From Oscheius sp. JU75 (Eukaryota > Nematoda > Chromadorea > Rhabditida > Rhabditidae): a stretch of 64,000 nucleotides of DNA. The stretch lies in NCBI GenBank assembly GCA_037178855.1, contig JASJZC010000006.1:4154001-4218000 (forward strand). The letters run 5' to 3'. The position numbers and the translations under genes are program-made. Shown here one piece after another: positions 10,465-21,978 of the stretch. The notes beneath the pieces are model-generated. The model did no database searches. It saw nothing but the letters and a program-made list of their open reading frames with translations, and was not told where the DNA came from. Positions within the stretch are counted from its first letter, which is position 1. Each line of letters begins with the position of its first letter.

Positions 10465-10520
10465 CAGATACAACGGTAGAATGTTCAACCCGCAGATACA
10501 ACGGTGGAATGTTCCAATAC
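10465..10520 (+). repeat. Two-copy tandem repeat, period 28
   Basis: The block cagatacaacggtagaatg is followed 28 bases later by cagatacaacggtggaatg and similar flanks. The two units differ by a few substitutions. The repeat lies inside the first exon of the weak gene call that follows and would encode overlapping YNGRMFNP and IQRWNVP in different frames. Confidence 0.7.
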
Positions 10521-11006
10521 ACATCGATGACGATGAACCTAAAAGTAAGCTTAGTCTATGGGAAAAACAAAATTTCGTAAAAACCATAAAAGGAGAAGAA
10601 AGATCTGCTTTGAGATAACTGTAGACACACAGAGCCGACCAAACTACAAAGAGACCATTTAGAAGACAGCGATGCAACAGTTCCTACGATTCTACAGGAG
10701 GGTCGACAAGAGGTTTATGTACCCGACATCGCCACCCCTTCGGAACAACTTCCGGCTGCTGGAAACCATCTAATCCAGGTGGTACCTCCACCGGTTCGTT
10801 CAGTGACGGGGGCAACTAAGTAGAGCATTTTAGGATGAAGATCACCTAGATGTCGACTCCTCGATTCAGATGTGATCTCCTGGTATCATTTCCCGGTTTC
10901 AACGAACAGTGCCTCTAATAAACCTTCTCTGGGAAGCCTAGAGTTCGAGTGTACTGCTGTCCTCTTACCAGACGAGAGAGTGACAACGCTTATATTGGGT
11001 TGGTAA
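10481..11006 (+). CDS. Unrecognised short gene, weak model
   Basis: Exon-like pieces: MFNPQIQRWNVPIHIDDDEP, with a good donor (AAAA|GTAAGC); then IPTILQEGRQEVYVPDIATP and EQLPAAGNHLIQ after an acceptor at about 10680; and a third open stretch, DSDVISWYHFPVSTNSASNK to DERVTTLILGW, ending with TAA at 11004-11006. Acidic and proline-rich; no domain recognised. The join between pieces two and three is not in an obvious phase, so this could be two fragments, a pseudogene or chance ORFs. Amino-acid composition of the first two pieces looks coding. Confidence 0.3.
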
Positions 11007-11061
11007 CTAAGTCTTTTCGCTTTTTCAAATGCAAAAATTTATTGACTTCCAAACAACTTTT

Positions 11062-11303
11062 TCATTCGTTGTAATCACCATTATGATGTACCACGTCTGC
11101 CCATTTCACGGGTAGCTCACGGATGCCACACTCGTAGAACACCTTGGGTTTCGACGCGAAGAGATTGTCAACTAGGTTTTGAGTGCGTCGTCGGAATCGA
11201 ACTGTTGTCCTCCAATCTCGTTGTTGAGAGTCCGGAACGGATAATAGTCGGAAGAGGCAAGGTCTGGGCTATAAGAATGATGAGATAGAATCTCCCAACC
11301 CAG
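11062..11303 (-). mobile_element. Mariner transposase 3' fragment (dead)
   Basis: Minus-strand translation gives LGWEILSHHSYSPDLASSDY, then NNEIGGQQFDSDDALKT, a TAG at 11172-11174 with a frame change, then VDNLFASKPKVFYECGIREL and VKWADVVHHNGDYNE with a stop. This matches the C-terminal end of mariner-family transposases: the PPYSPDLAPSDYH block with the third catalytic Asp, followed by the FASKP.EFY..GI..LP.RW..V....GNY end. Only about 80 residues remain, the frame is broken, and no 5' transposase part or terminal inverted repeat was seen nearby. An old inactive copy. Confidence 0.85.
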
Positions 11304-12152
11304 GTGTGAGTTTTTTTTCTCGACAATTCTTTCCTTGATTCTCTTCTTGTCTTCTGCTCTTTTCTATATATGGGCTCTCATTTTGTGCTTCCTCTGCCCT
11401 ATTTTCGCTTTTTTTGGACACTGTTGTCGACTTTTTTTTTTGTTTCTTTTCAGGTTTTCCCTACTACTATGTTTCTACAGCGTTGACAAGCAAGAAATTT
11501 TATTTTTAAAGAGCAGCAGTTGGTGTTTCTGTATGTGGTCTCTTGCAGCTCGTTTGCCATAAAAGGACGTAAGCTGAAATCCTTCAAAACAAAACTGTTT
11601 CTTGAGTCGTTTGGTCGCATCTTTGAAAACGACTTTCGAATACTCTCCACTAAAAAACTATATCAACAGAAAGAAATCTAAAATAGGCATCTCATATGTG
11701 AACTCTAAGGGTGACTGGCGATAGAGACGGGGAGATTGACCAACGTGTCTGTAAAAATGGACGTGGTCGAACAAGTTGAAATAGATGAAAACAAACAACA
11801 TCTACTCCTTTAAATATCTCAAGGAGAGACCAGACAAATACTGAACGCTTGGAAGAGCGTCGTAACAGCACAAGTTTCCAACCACCTCTGAATATTTTGA
11901 ATCTCTGGACAAATGTTAAGTGATGGAAGTTCTCTTAGACTCTTATCTTTTCACCATTTCAGCTCCAGTTGTTGTCCAGCTGTTGCTCAGCTGTTCTTTC
12001 AAAAAGTTGTTCGGGAGGCCGCCACGCAATGGAAAGCGCGGCGGTCCACGACATAGCCGTCTAGCGCAGATACCTTGCCCACAATTTGACTCTTTACTTC
12101 CCCTATCCAGCTCTGGACTCTTTATCGGGAAAAATTCTTCAGCGAACTTCCT
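11304..12152. other. Intergenic, pyrimidine-rich then AT-rich
   Basis: The part at about 11310-11470 is very T/C-rich on the plus strand (runs of T and tttctttt). The rest has short ORFs on both strands without motifs. A plus-strand ORF at 11920-12255 overlaps the start of the next gene in another frame and is a shadow. This region presumably holds the promoter of the pseudokinase gene. Confidence 0.45.
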
Positions 12153-14408
12153 ATGGGAGCTCAAGAAAGTGCCATCCGATCGAAGGAAGAACAGCTGGAC
12201 ATTGGAAAAGAGTTTTCTTCTTCCAGTGGACTTTACAAAATCTGGGATCATGTGAATCCCTGCACGAAAAATAGGAGAATCAAAGGTAAACGCTTCACGT
12301 TTTCACATTTACCCTATTTCTAGGCACCCTGTTCACCAAAAGATGGGATGGGTCGGATCACAAAAAGTTCATTGAGAATGGGGTCAGACTGTTGAAACAG
12401 CTTCGACATCCAGGAGTAGTCACCTTTTTGGAATGCTCAAACCAGAACGACTCTCTCAGTTTGATGACAGAACAAGTCCAGGTACTTTGGAAGTCAGGAT
12501 CTGTCCAGATCTGTCTAGGTATTGGATCTGTGCATCGACTCACTCTCCTTCATCGAGATTCATTCCGGTCTCTGTCAAATTCTCGAAGTACTGATCTTTC
12601 TTCATAACAAGGTAAAAGCTCTGTTGGTTCAAAATTACTTAAATACAGGCGAAAATCGCTCACAACAACATTGCGCCCTCGTTTGTCTTTGTTTCTTCCA
12701 ATGGGGAGTGGAAGCTGGGAGGATTTGAACTTGCCCAGCCCTCTGAACACGAAGACAACTCGTTCTTCAAGTCAAAATTCTATGAATCTGTCAGAAACGA
12801 GCAATTTTCTTTGGTGAGAATCCATTGTTCTTTTCCAACTCTCGAGTAGACAGCAGCGAAGACAGGAGTTGAGAGAGACACCTATGCGTTCGGCCAGTTG
12901 ATCGACTATGTGCTGAAACACGTTTCGAAAGAAGGTGAGTCTATTGCTTATTGAATGAGAGGTTCTTTCAGAAGAGACAGTCAACTCGTTACAAGAAATA
13001 GCTCATCGATTGATCCGACTTGAGACTGATCTCTCTTCCCTCTCCGACAGCTTCTTTTTTTCTAACGATCTCACTCAAATAACGGAGTTTTTCGGAAGTA
13101 TTCAGATCATGAGCACGGAAGCGAAGTCTTCTTTCTTCAGGTTGGTACACCCTTATCCTGTATACTTTTTGTTTCAGTGGGATTGAGGGGAGACTCCGAT
13201 CTCTGCCGCCTCAAGTTGTCGCCCGGAGACTCTGTCGACTGGCGGTCTCTCGCTATGTCATTCTGGAGCCTCTTTCCCACATACATCTCTATCCGGCGCT
13301 TCTGATCCCGGCTCGGGAGGAAACCAAAGGAATCTTGCCTCTGGACCTGTACAAAACTTATCTAATTCCTGAAGTTGTTCGCATTTTCGCTGTCAAGTGA
13401 GTATCGTCCATTTTCTTCAATTTCACTCGATTCTAGAGATATTTCTGTACGTCTGGGTCTCTTGGCTCACTTCGATCTATATCTCCCATACATTCCTACC
13501 AACCAGGTTGAGGGGTTCGTCTTGGACGAGGTCTATAACTCTCTATTTATTGGTATTACCAAGGCTTTAGGTTCTGATGGGAACGCGAGACGTAGATGAG
13601 CGACTGGTAGCTGCCTCTCTCCGAGCCATGGCCGATTTGATATCTGTTTTGGGAGCCGCGAAAGTTTGTGACTGGAAACTGAGTAAGATTTTTGCTGACG
13701 GAACAGCGAAATGCTCCTCGACTGTCTCTTCAAGGCCTTCGACCTCAGAAAACAGACCACCTCCGAGATCGGAAGCACCCATGAGACCTGTAATAACAGG
13801 TGCGTACAGGCTTTGACTTTTACAGAGAAACTATTACAGTTGCTCACCAGGACAGCGGGTATTCATCGACTATTTCTCCGCCAAAGACAGTCGAAACATA
13901 CTCTGAAGAGCCAGAGAGTCAGGCGGATTGGGGAGAGGCAGACGACTGGTCAGAGAATTGGAACGAGCCTTTGGAAGAATACAGGGTGAAAGAGACCTCT
14001 GAACCAGTTGAGACTCTGACAAAACCTGCTTCTCCAGCAAAACCAGTTGTCAAGAAAGAGAATAGTATAGGTACGAAGCTCTCTCATACTCACAAACTCA
14101 AAATTCAGGCAGTTCGCTAGAAATCAAGGTCATGAAAACGGAAGAAGACGACTTTTTCGCCGACATGGCCCCGAAAATAAAAACAGGAGGAACGCTCATT
14201 GATAAGCTGATAGCCTTGAAGGAGAAAGAAGAAGCCGATATCAAAAAAGGTCACTTTTGTCTTTTTTCTTTAACAATAGAGTACAGAACACTCTTCAAAG
14301 TTCGCAATGTCGACGGATCTCGAAGCTGAAGCTAGCTGGGGCGATGACGGAGCCTGGAACGAGGAAGAAACTGCCGATGTTGAACTCGAAGTGAGAAACA
14401 GAGCCTAG
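12153..14408 (+). CDS. SCY1-like pseudokinase (SCYL3/PACE-1 type)
   Basis: SCYL proteins are catalytically inactive kinases with C-terminal HEAT repeats that act in Golgi/ER trafficking; SCYL3 binds ezrin. The start MGAQES places Gly at position 2, as in N-myristoylated SCYL3. Pseudokinase features: RLLKQLRHPGVVTFLECSNQ, SLSLMTEQVQ, LIFLHNK, then IAHNNIAPSFVFVSSNGEWK and LGGFELA where active kinases have HRDLKxxN and DFG, so the catalytic residues are absent as expected. The HEAT-like region follows (FFSGIEGRLRSLPPQVVARR, LYKTYLIPEVVRIFAVKDIS, SVRLGLLAHFDLYLPYIPTN). The C-terminus is acidic and tryptophan-rich (QADWGEADDWSENWNEPLEE, EASWGDDGAWNEEE). Stop TAG at 14406-14408. About 12 exons with mostly 35-50-base introns; exon 1 and the last junction are less certain. 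SCYL1 is the alternative. Confidence 0.78.
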
Positions 14409-15952
14409 ATTTCGTAACATTTTTGTGTCTGGTTGGGGTGCATGCGGTCACTAACCTTTAAGCTCAAAAAATCTTCAGAACACGACTCCACTCGCATAGA
14501 AGAATGAACCATTCTCCGCTGTCTTTCTCTCTAACCAATACGTGTCGATTAACCTGTGATGAAAACGGTTGTAAGTCACTTCGTCAGATAATAAATTGTT
14601 CACTTCTCGCATTAAATGACCGCCAGTACAAAGTGTTGCAAAGTGTACAAAGAATTTTTTTGCAGCGATAGCGTCCGATCTGACAGGTCAAGTAACATTG
14701 AGATCAGTTAGTATCTGGTTCAATCCCTTCAGATTCCCAATTACAAAACTTCAGCTCCAGGCATTCCCTTATCTCTTACCATATGTGTAAATACCAGTCT
14801 CTCTCAATCGATTCCAAAAACACTGCGAACAACGTACATTTCGGATCTCGTTTTTGTCTCTCTCCCGTCGCTGCCACTCTTTTCTGCCAGAGCGGAACCA
14901 GAATCCACGGTCTCTACCTGTCCTTTTCTTGTAATTATCCTCCCCCTCTGTTCGGAAGACCACTTCTTATCTGAGTGGTTTGAAGTAAACACTCTCGATC
15001 CCAATCACCATTCCATTAGCAGGTACTTTGAAAGAGGTTTCCGGTTTCTCAGGTGACTATGCCGTTTGGAAGATGGCTGTTTACTACCTCCTTTTCGGCT
15101 GTATACGGCTCTATTTATAGTAGTTTCCATAGATTTCCAATCCTTCACCTGGTCGCTAGTCCTAGAAAAATGCACAGCTTCAAAGAACTCTCATTCCCAC
15201 GTTGGTCTAAAGTAAGTATCTGGAATTGAAACAGGTTCTCATCCAACTTCCCTTCTTTCTGTCGTTTGAACTCTTTTGATCTCTAGAAATAGCGTAACAG
15301 AGAGTCATGACCACTCATCGCTCTCAGGAACCATTTTCCAAAGATATGCTGTTGCTAGAAACCCTATGGATCTGGTTTCATATCCAATTCCCCTTTTTTG
15401 TCCCTGGTACCCATTGGATCTCTTGTAATGATCATTTCAGATTCTTCTCAGGAGTATTCATCCCATGGTTTCCTCTCCCGTTTTTCTCTCTTTTTTTTTT
15501 AGATTTGAATCCATCTGCTAATTCTAGGAACTCAGAAATAATCAGCCACCATGAATCAAAAAGATAGTGTGAAATAACCATTCCCCATAATTGCATAATT
15601 GCGTTCGGTCATGACCACTCTATGATCTCGCGCCTGATCCAGTCCAAATCCGTGAGAATAAACACTCTTTTGACCGTGAAACTTGTCCACCACGGTTGGC
15701 AGTCTTTTGATCGATCCAGATCCCGACTCAAGATTGTCTCTCTTGTTGGATTCTCGCAAACTTTGTTCGCGTCCTTATTGCAATTAGATTGTTCTAGCTT
15801 CTAGTGGAAGTCTCTTGTAATAGATACGCTTTCTTCTCGTTCACGAAACTGTATTTGACCAGCTGTTTGACTCATCTCTCCCCCGTGTCACTCTGTTTAC
15901 TTTCTCCCATCTCCTGCCACCAATTTCTCTTTTAAAACTCCTTTTTGCAGAC
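14409..15952. other. Long intergenic or upstream-intron region
   Basis: No gene supported. Plus-strand T/C-rich stretches recur (for example 15440-15510 and 15880-15950). The next gene's first recognised exon is preceded directly by an acceptor-like tttttgcag at 15942-15950, so part of this region may be its 5' UTR intron or contain an upstream exon. Short ORFs here lack motifs. Confidence 0.45.
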
Positions 15953-18020
15953 ATGAAGGGTCGACCCTGGCTACAGAGTCACCCACGACCACGAAAACAG
16001 ACGACGGGTGCTAGGAAACAGCTGCCGGTGCTACAAGATCCGAGGGAAGACTACTCGATTTGGGACATCATCAAGCCCAATTTGGGAAAGGTAGGAATCT
16101 TTTGGAATCTCAGTCTAACAGATTGTTCAGGACTTTTCGAGATTCGCGGTCCCGGTCTGGTTGAATGAGCCCCTCAGCTTCCTCCAACGACTGGCCGAAG
16201 TCATGCAGTACCAGGAGCTGTTGGAAAAGGCCGCAGCACAGGAGGATCCAGTCGAAAGGATGTCTCTCGTCGGAGCCTACGTCGTCTCGGCTCTCTCTTC
16301 CAACTTCTGTCGTCTTTCGAAGCCCTTCAATCCACTGCTCCTCGAGACGTTCGAACTCGAACAGGACGGCTACCGATTCGTGGCTGAACAAGTCTCTCAT
16401 CATCCGCCCATCTCTGCCATCTATGCGGAAGGACCAAGCTTTATCATGGAGGCCACAGTCTCGCCCAAGATCTCATTCGGATTCAACAAGCTCACCTGCT
16501 ATCCAGGAGCCACGTACAAGCTGACGCTGAAGAACAGACAGGAGGAGTACATCTACGACGGGCCGACTTGCTCCATCTATAACGTCATGATGGGCAAGGT
16601 GAGTCTCTTCTTTGTTTGTTCTTCTAGCAAGGGAGCCTTGTCTACAAAAGTTAGCAACCAGTAGCATTTATTACTTGTTTCATTATGTGTAAAGCTCGTC
16701 AGAAACTCAGATTGGCTCTGCGATCAGCGCTGTCTCATTCGATAGCCCTTGTCATGAGTGTTACGGACCATATCTCCAGATTCGGTGACAGGAGCAGCAA
16801 GTTCAGAGTGTCGCAGCTCGAAGTAGGAAAGCCACTTCTAGATATATTCAATAATTCCCAGGTCGAGGACTATCAAATGAGACAGTGCACATCTTCAGCC
16901 TAGCAGGTGTTAACAAGTTTATAAGGACTGTGCCTGCCAGAAATTTAAACCAGACTGGTTCAATACATACCGGGCAAGAAATATGCTCAAAATGACTGTT
17001 CCAGATGTACATGAACGTGACGGGTAACGCGAAGATAACATGCGAGAAGTCGGGACTCACGATGCAGCTTAGCTTCGACGGTGGCAAAGGATGGCACTTC
17101 AAGACGATCGACGTTCATCTAGACGGGTACATTCTTGAAGGAAAGACGAAATTGCGAGCAGTCTACGGTAACTGGACGTACTTCTTCGCCACCTGTGCTG
17201 TGGACTCCTTCAAACACGAATACTCTGCCTACCAGCAGCTATTTCGAGAGAGCCTCGACCCGTACACTGTAGGTTTTCTGCCTCTTCTTGTATACGGATC
17301 GGGATCCAGTTCAAGGCGACAAAAGTGCCGATGTTCGCAGACTCGAAGGTGCTATGGACAGCAAATCAGCAGCTCTCGGACTTAGAAAAACAGTTTCGTT
17401 TCACCTACTTTTCGCTCTCCCTGAATGAGATGACAGTCGAGCAGACGCGGCTCCTGCCCCCGACAGACAGTCGTCGTCGACAGGACATGAAGGTACGACC
17501 ATTTTCGTTTTTACGAGGCAATTTAAATTGAGGAAAAGCTTTTACTGTTTCATTTGCTATTCAAAGTCTGAAAGTTGACTGCTACACACAGTCAGTTCGT
17601 TCTCTCGAGTTCGCAGACTCGAAGGTGCTATGGACAGTTTTTTTTATAAATCTAATCTCCTTCCACTTTGAAGAAGATTCCATTTTTCGTTCTCTTTCGA
17701 CGACGCTTCGGACTTCGGAGCTAACCACTCTTTTCAGTCAAGAAGGTAGAGAGTATACAGAGTTCAAACCGTTTTGAAGTCGAAATAGAATGTTGCAACC
17801 GTTTTGAAGTCAAATTTTCTAGGCCTACGAGAATGGTCGACTAGAGGAGGCGGAGAACTGGAAGAGCAAGCTGGAGACGGAGCAGAGAAGACGACGGAAA
17901 GAGGGAGAAGCACAACAGCCGCGATGGTTCAGCTTTGACGGAACCAGCTGGACCTTCAACGGCCAGTACTGGAATAGGAATTGGGACATGTCGCCGGCCA
18001 TCTTTGAGGTCGAGAACTGA
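15953..18020 (+). CDS. Oxysterol-binding protein-related protein (ORP1/2-like)
   Basis: ORPs move sterols and phosphoinositides between membranes at contact sites. The ligand-binding ORD is clear: YSIWDIIKPNLGKDFSRFAV, LNEPLSFLQRLAEVMQYQEL, the family signature EQVSHHPPISA within VAEQVSHHPPISAIYAEGPS, then NKLTCYPGATYKLTLKNRQE, the C-terminal MTVEQTRLLPPTDSRRRQDM and RWFSFDGTSWTFNGQYWN. The HH dyad that binds the PI4P phosphates is intact. No PH domain or ankyrin repeats precede it, as in short ORPs; the N-terminus is basic (MKGRPWLQSHPRPRKQ). An upstream exon remains possible because the first exon abuts an acceptor. The last intron (about 17490-17820) contains a 29-base copy of an earlier exon. 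Stop TGA at 18018-18020. Confidence 0.88.
17609..17637 (+). repeat. 29-base exon copy inside an intron
   Basis: The bases beginning gttcgcagactcgaaggtgc are an exact copy of 17333-17361, part of the ORP exon encoding FADSKVLWT. The copy sits in a downstream intron of the same gene. Nearby, at about 17767-17815, the phrase aaccgttttgaagtc occurs twice about 35 bases apart. Both point to short local duplications within this intron. Confidence 0.85.
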
Positions 18021-18090
18021 CTCGACCTAATGAATATGGCTTAAAGTAAATGTCTATGTCAGAATAAACTGTACAAATCAATCCTTGTCT

Positions 18091-19307
18091 TTATTTGGTC
18101 GTTGGTCCATCGAAAATTGACTTTAACTGCTGGAAGTAGATGTCAGACGTGGTCTCCGCGTTCAGGACAGCGACAACATTGGATGGTCTTGTTTGCCAGA
18201 ACAAAATCAGCGGGAGAAGGATAGTATACGTCTGTCCTTGGGAGGCACACTCGATCCAGACACTTGAGGACGTTATATCAAAGATCGGGTAGAACTGAAA
18301 GATCTTTTCGATTCGGGAACCATCCTACCCAAGAATAGAGACTTTGACCAGCATATCCTAGTGCATTCAGGACGAAGTGGGCGAAGAAACATGGCAGTAG
18401 AATCCTGATGATTTTCTTGTTCTCATGAATCTGAATCAGTTGACACTTGAGAGAGAAACAGACCTGGTACTTGTTCCCCAGATTACAGTTCTTCTCCAGA
18501 TGGTTTCCCTTGAAAATATTGCAGTAGTAGGTCGAGAAAAATAGAGTTATAGTCACCAGTTCCACTCCAATGAGAATATAGTTACAGATCTGAAACGAGT
18601 TTCAGTGAGTGTACTCGCAATAACCACTACAATGTAAGTGTTGGCGTTCTGACTGTTTCTTGCAGTCAATCCGCTCACATACAGGTCGGACGGGATCGGC
18701 AGATAGACAAAAACAAGATTCATCAGGACGGCAGCCGAGACCTGAACTGTTGTTTTTTCACACTAATATACGGTTCGCACAGAAAGTACGACCAGCAATA
18801 ATCCCAGATAGGCCTTTGAGTGTCTCTCATAGTAGTTTGGCCACAGAGTCGAGATGGATCTCTCCAAGGCGAAGGAGAACATGTTAAAGGACTGAGCATG
18901 GATTCCCAGCACGGGGATGAGCTTGACGATGCAAGAAAATCGGGCATTCATCACATAGGAACATGGATCTGTGCTCACAATGGATGTCCTGATGATCTGT
19001 TATAGATTTAAGTAGACTCACCTGATCAACTGATATGCGTACATCACTAAAAATAGGAAGCTGACATGCAAAGTGAAGAACCAGTGGCAGTAGAAGAGAC
19101 ACTTTGCGTTCGGATTCGCAACCCAGGATGAGCCCTAACACTCTATTGAAGAAACTTGAGTAGTCCTACCTTCCTATATAGCACGGTGATAGCTAGAAAT
19201 GACCCGAGTAGCCCCAGAAACATTCTCACTACGTAGACGACTTTGAGTGAGAATGAAGCAGATAGCTGGACAGCTTCAAAGCACAAAGCTTGATCTATTC
19301 CTGACAT
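18091..19307 (-). CDS. 7-TM chemoreceptor A (Sra-superfamily-like)
   Basis: First (3'-most) member of a ten-copy array. The N-terminus is MSGIDQALCFEAVQLSAS, then TM1 and WVANPNAKCLFYCHWFFTLH. The conserved extracellular Cys before TM3 is in TDPCSYVMNARFSC. TM3 ends QSFNMFSFALERSIST, with the ER pair in the place of a DRY-like motif. Later come LPIPSDLYVSGLTARNSQN, NLGNKYQ, ILLPCFFAHFVLNALGYAG and the tail FWQTRPSNVVAVLNAE with TAA at 18091-18093. Features fit the nematode Sra/Srab/Srb/Sre superfamily of chemosensory GPCRs; I cannot say which subfamily. About seven exons, introns mostly 40-60 bases. No internal stop seen. Presumably expressed in sensory neurons (family knowledge, not shown here). 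Confidence 0.75.
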
Positions 19308-19599
19308 GTTCAGAGACTAGAAAAAGGACACCAACTCGGGTTTGAGGGTATTGCTCATTGCTTCCCGCAACAAGAAGTCCAATTATCGAAGATGAACGAT
19401 GAAAGTCGTCTAATTCACCTATTCACCTCCTTGTCTTGTGTCACTATTCTAATCTATGTGCTTCGAATACCGCCTGCGCGTTCCGTCGGTGGTGTCATTT
19501 GAAGGAGGAACGCGTAAAGTGCTTAATCTCTTGCTGCTCTCATGGCCAAGAGCGGAGCATTTACAAAAAAGACCTTTATACAATTCCAATTAGGCATGT

Positions 19600-21054
19600 T
19601 TAAAATTTTCTTTCTTGTCGAAGTTGTTGAAGAGATCGTTGAGCTGACTGAAGTACATGTCCGTGACGGTCATCGTATCGAAAACTTGGATATTCCGACT
19701 TCTGGACTGGAGAAAGACGATCAAGGGAAGAACCACGGAGTAGGTCATAGCTTGAGAGATGCACTCCACCCAGATCAGATTCGTGACCAGATCGAAGTTG
19801 CTCAGCTAGAGACACTCTAAAGTCAAGAAGTCTGGTTACCATGGGCAGGATTGTCAGTAGCCCGTAGCTGAAAATACTGAAGGCGAAATGACAGACGAAG
19901 CAGGGAAACAGGGTCCGGATGACTTTGAGATTTTCGGAGATCTGTAGAGGTTTTGGTATGAAATAAGTTGTTTGTTGAAAAAAAAGAGGTCACTACGATA
20001 GCCGAATTGTTTTCGTGGCGGACCCGAAACATTGAATACTCAACCAAGTTTTGGAACTTCCTCACATTGACTTGAACGAGGGTCTCGGCACGAAAACAAA
20101 TGAGTTACGGTGACCTTTTTCAGCAAACTATACCTGATATTTGCCGCCTAGAGCCGTGCCATTCTGTTCCAATTGCCTGTTCTTTTTCAAGTTTATTCGA
20201 TACGTGACGGCGAATATGCTTATGGTTAGCACCTCCACACTGAACGGGATGTAGTTGATTATCTAAATTCGAACTTTTTAAGATAAAATACAAGTTTGGT
20301 AACCCCATAAGTGTGCATATTCTTGGCATTTTTGGATGTGAGAACACTGACGTAGACATTCTCTGGAATCGAGTAGTACATGGCAAAGTAGTCCATTCCC
20401 AGAGCGGCAATAATCTAAGGGCCATTTAAATGTTAAAAAGAGAGCCATACAGTCAGAGAGATGAGTAGAATGGCCAGAGTCGGCTTCTTGATCTGTTCAT
20501 AGGTCCTCGGACAGAAAGTGGACATGGCTCGTTCGAGAGAAAAACTAAAAGAATTGAAATTGAACCAAGTTAGATGGACCTGAACATGTTAAAGCTCTGC
20601 AAATGTATTCCAACTCCTGGAACGAGTCGAATGAGACAAGCAAATCGAGCGTTAAGGGCATAAAAACAGGGATCCGAGCTGGGCAGCGAGGATCTAAACA
20701 TACTTTTTAGGTACCAGAGCTTGACTCACCGTACAAGCTGGAAGATGTACATGAGCGAGAAAAATACACTGACGTGGAACGCGAAATACATGTGAGCTGA
20801 AGAATCAAGAATCTAGAAGACCAAACAACCAACCCAAATATAACAGTTTTCCGTTGGGATGAGGTATCCAGCCCGCTCCCTAGATTCCACTTTTTCCGTT
20901 AAATAAGAAATCAGACCTTCTTCTGTAGCAGAAAAATGATGCAGAATGCTCCAACAACTCCCAAAACTACGCGCACAGAAAAAATGATTTTGAGCATGAG
21001 GGATTTAGAGACATTGGCTGCTTCGAGACATAGTTCCGGACTGAGAGAGGACAT
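19600..21054 (-). CDS. 7-TM chemoreceptor B (Sra-superfamily-like)
   Basis: Paralogue of receptor A. It starts MSSLSPELCLEAANVSKS, then TM1 (VVLGVVGAFCIIFLL) and LQKKV. It has SDPCFYALNARFACLIRLVP, the LQSFNMF block ending TM3, SLERAMSTFCPRTYEQI, and TALGGKYQ. The C-terminal tail is RSRNIQVFDTMTVTDMYFSQ, ending KKENF with TAA at 19600-19602. The intron near 19960-20130 is enlarged because it carries a small palindromic element with terminal inverted repeats (listed separately). Splice sites around the element still look usable. No internal stops seen. Its tail LQSRSRN replaces the WQTRKR wording of most copies, so it is a more diverged member. Confidence 0.73.
19978..20120. mobile_element. 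MITE-like palindromic element, copy 1
   Basis: About 140 bases bounded by inverted repeats: left end aaaaagaggtcactacgat, right end gagttacggtgaccttttt, with matching inner parts (tttgttttcgtg against cacgaaaacaaa). The middle contains gaaacattgaatactca, also found in copy 2. No coding capacity. It lies in an intron of receptor B. Size and structure fit a non-autonomous DNA transposon; target duplication not identified. Confidence 0.6.
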
Positions 21055-21978
21055 CTGAACAGGGCATCTTTTGATTAGAAATCGACATCGAAGAGTAGAA
21101 GGCTCAGCACACCTGGCCATAATTCTATTACGGATTCAATTGGATGTTTATGTTCCAAACATGAGACACAACAAGAAAAGGAGGACAGTGAGGATGAGTC
21201 AAAGAGTGAGAAGACAGTCTCTGAATACAAGGTAATTGAAGAGGGGTGGTTAATTGAGGAGTAGCTGACAAGAAGTTATTGGTCAAAGGACATAAATGAC
21301 GAGAACGAACTAGAGTATGCACGTGACTTTAATCTCAAAATTAAATAAAAATATGTCGGAGCTAAAAAGAGACTTTTGGAAAGTTTTAAAGTTCAACAAA
21401 TCGTGTCGAACAGGATAATCTTGTCAGTTTTATTTCGGACCTCATCAACCTGTTGACATGTTGCTTTTGGTTAAAGTTGCAGACAAGTTCTGACAGAACG
21501 GGGCATATCAATGAAGCCAAGGTCGCGGGACTGGAGAGGGCTTTTCATTGGACAGGCCTAACTATCAGGCCGGCTCGGGTTTTTCAGTCCGTTCGACAAT
21601 GCTTTGGACAAAGTGAAATGCTCAACACACAAATCCGTTGCAAACCTATACTCTGCTGTTCTGTCAGTGGCTATTCCTAGCTGTCAATCTTTATCCTTCT
21701 TATATCCATAGGCCTCCTCCTAGCCTCTGTGTCTCTATGGACATTAACAATACGCAACCTCTCTCAATTGAAGTAAAAGAACATCATGGCTCAGAAGACA
21801 GAATAGAAAAACGTTAGAGATGCTACAAGACCGCTAGAGAAGCTGAAAGGTCCAATACAAAAAGTGGCTAAGCAGCCGGAATGAATACGAGAGTCGCGTG
21901 GTTGTGAGTCAAAACACAAAACAACCCAATTAGAGCCCGTTCCAGAAGAAGAAGAAATCGTGGATAAGAAGTGTTCAT
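21055..21978. other. Intergenic region between receptors B and C
   Basis: About 920 bases, longer than most gaps in the array. ORFs on both strands are short and have no receptor motifs. No repeat recognised. Probably promoter of receptor B plus spacer; a lost receptor copy cannot be excluded but no fragment was seen. Confidence 0.45.
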
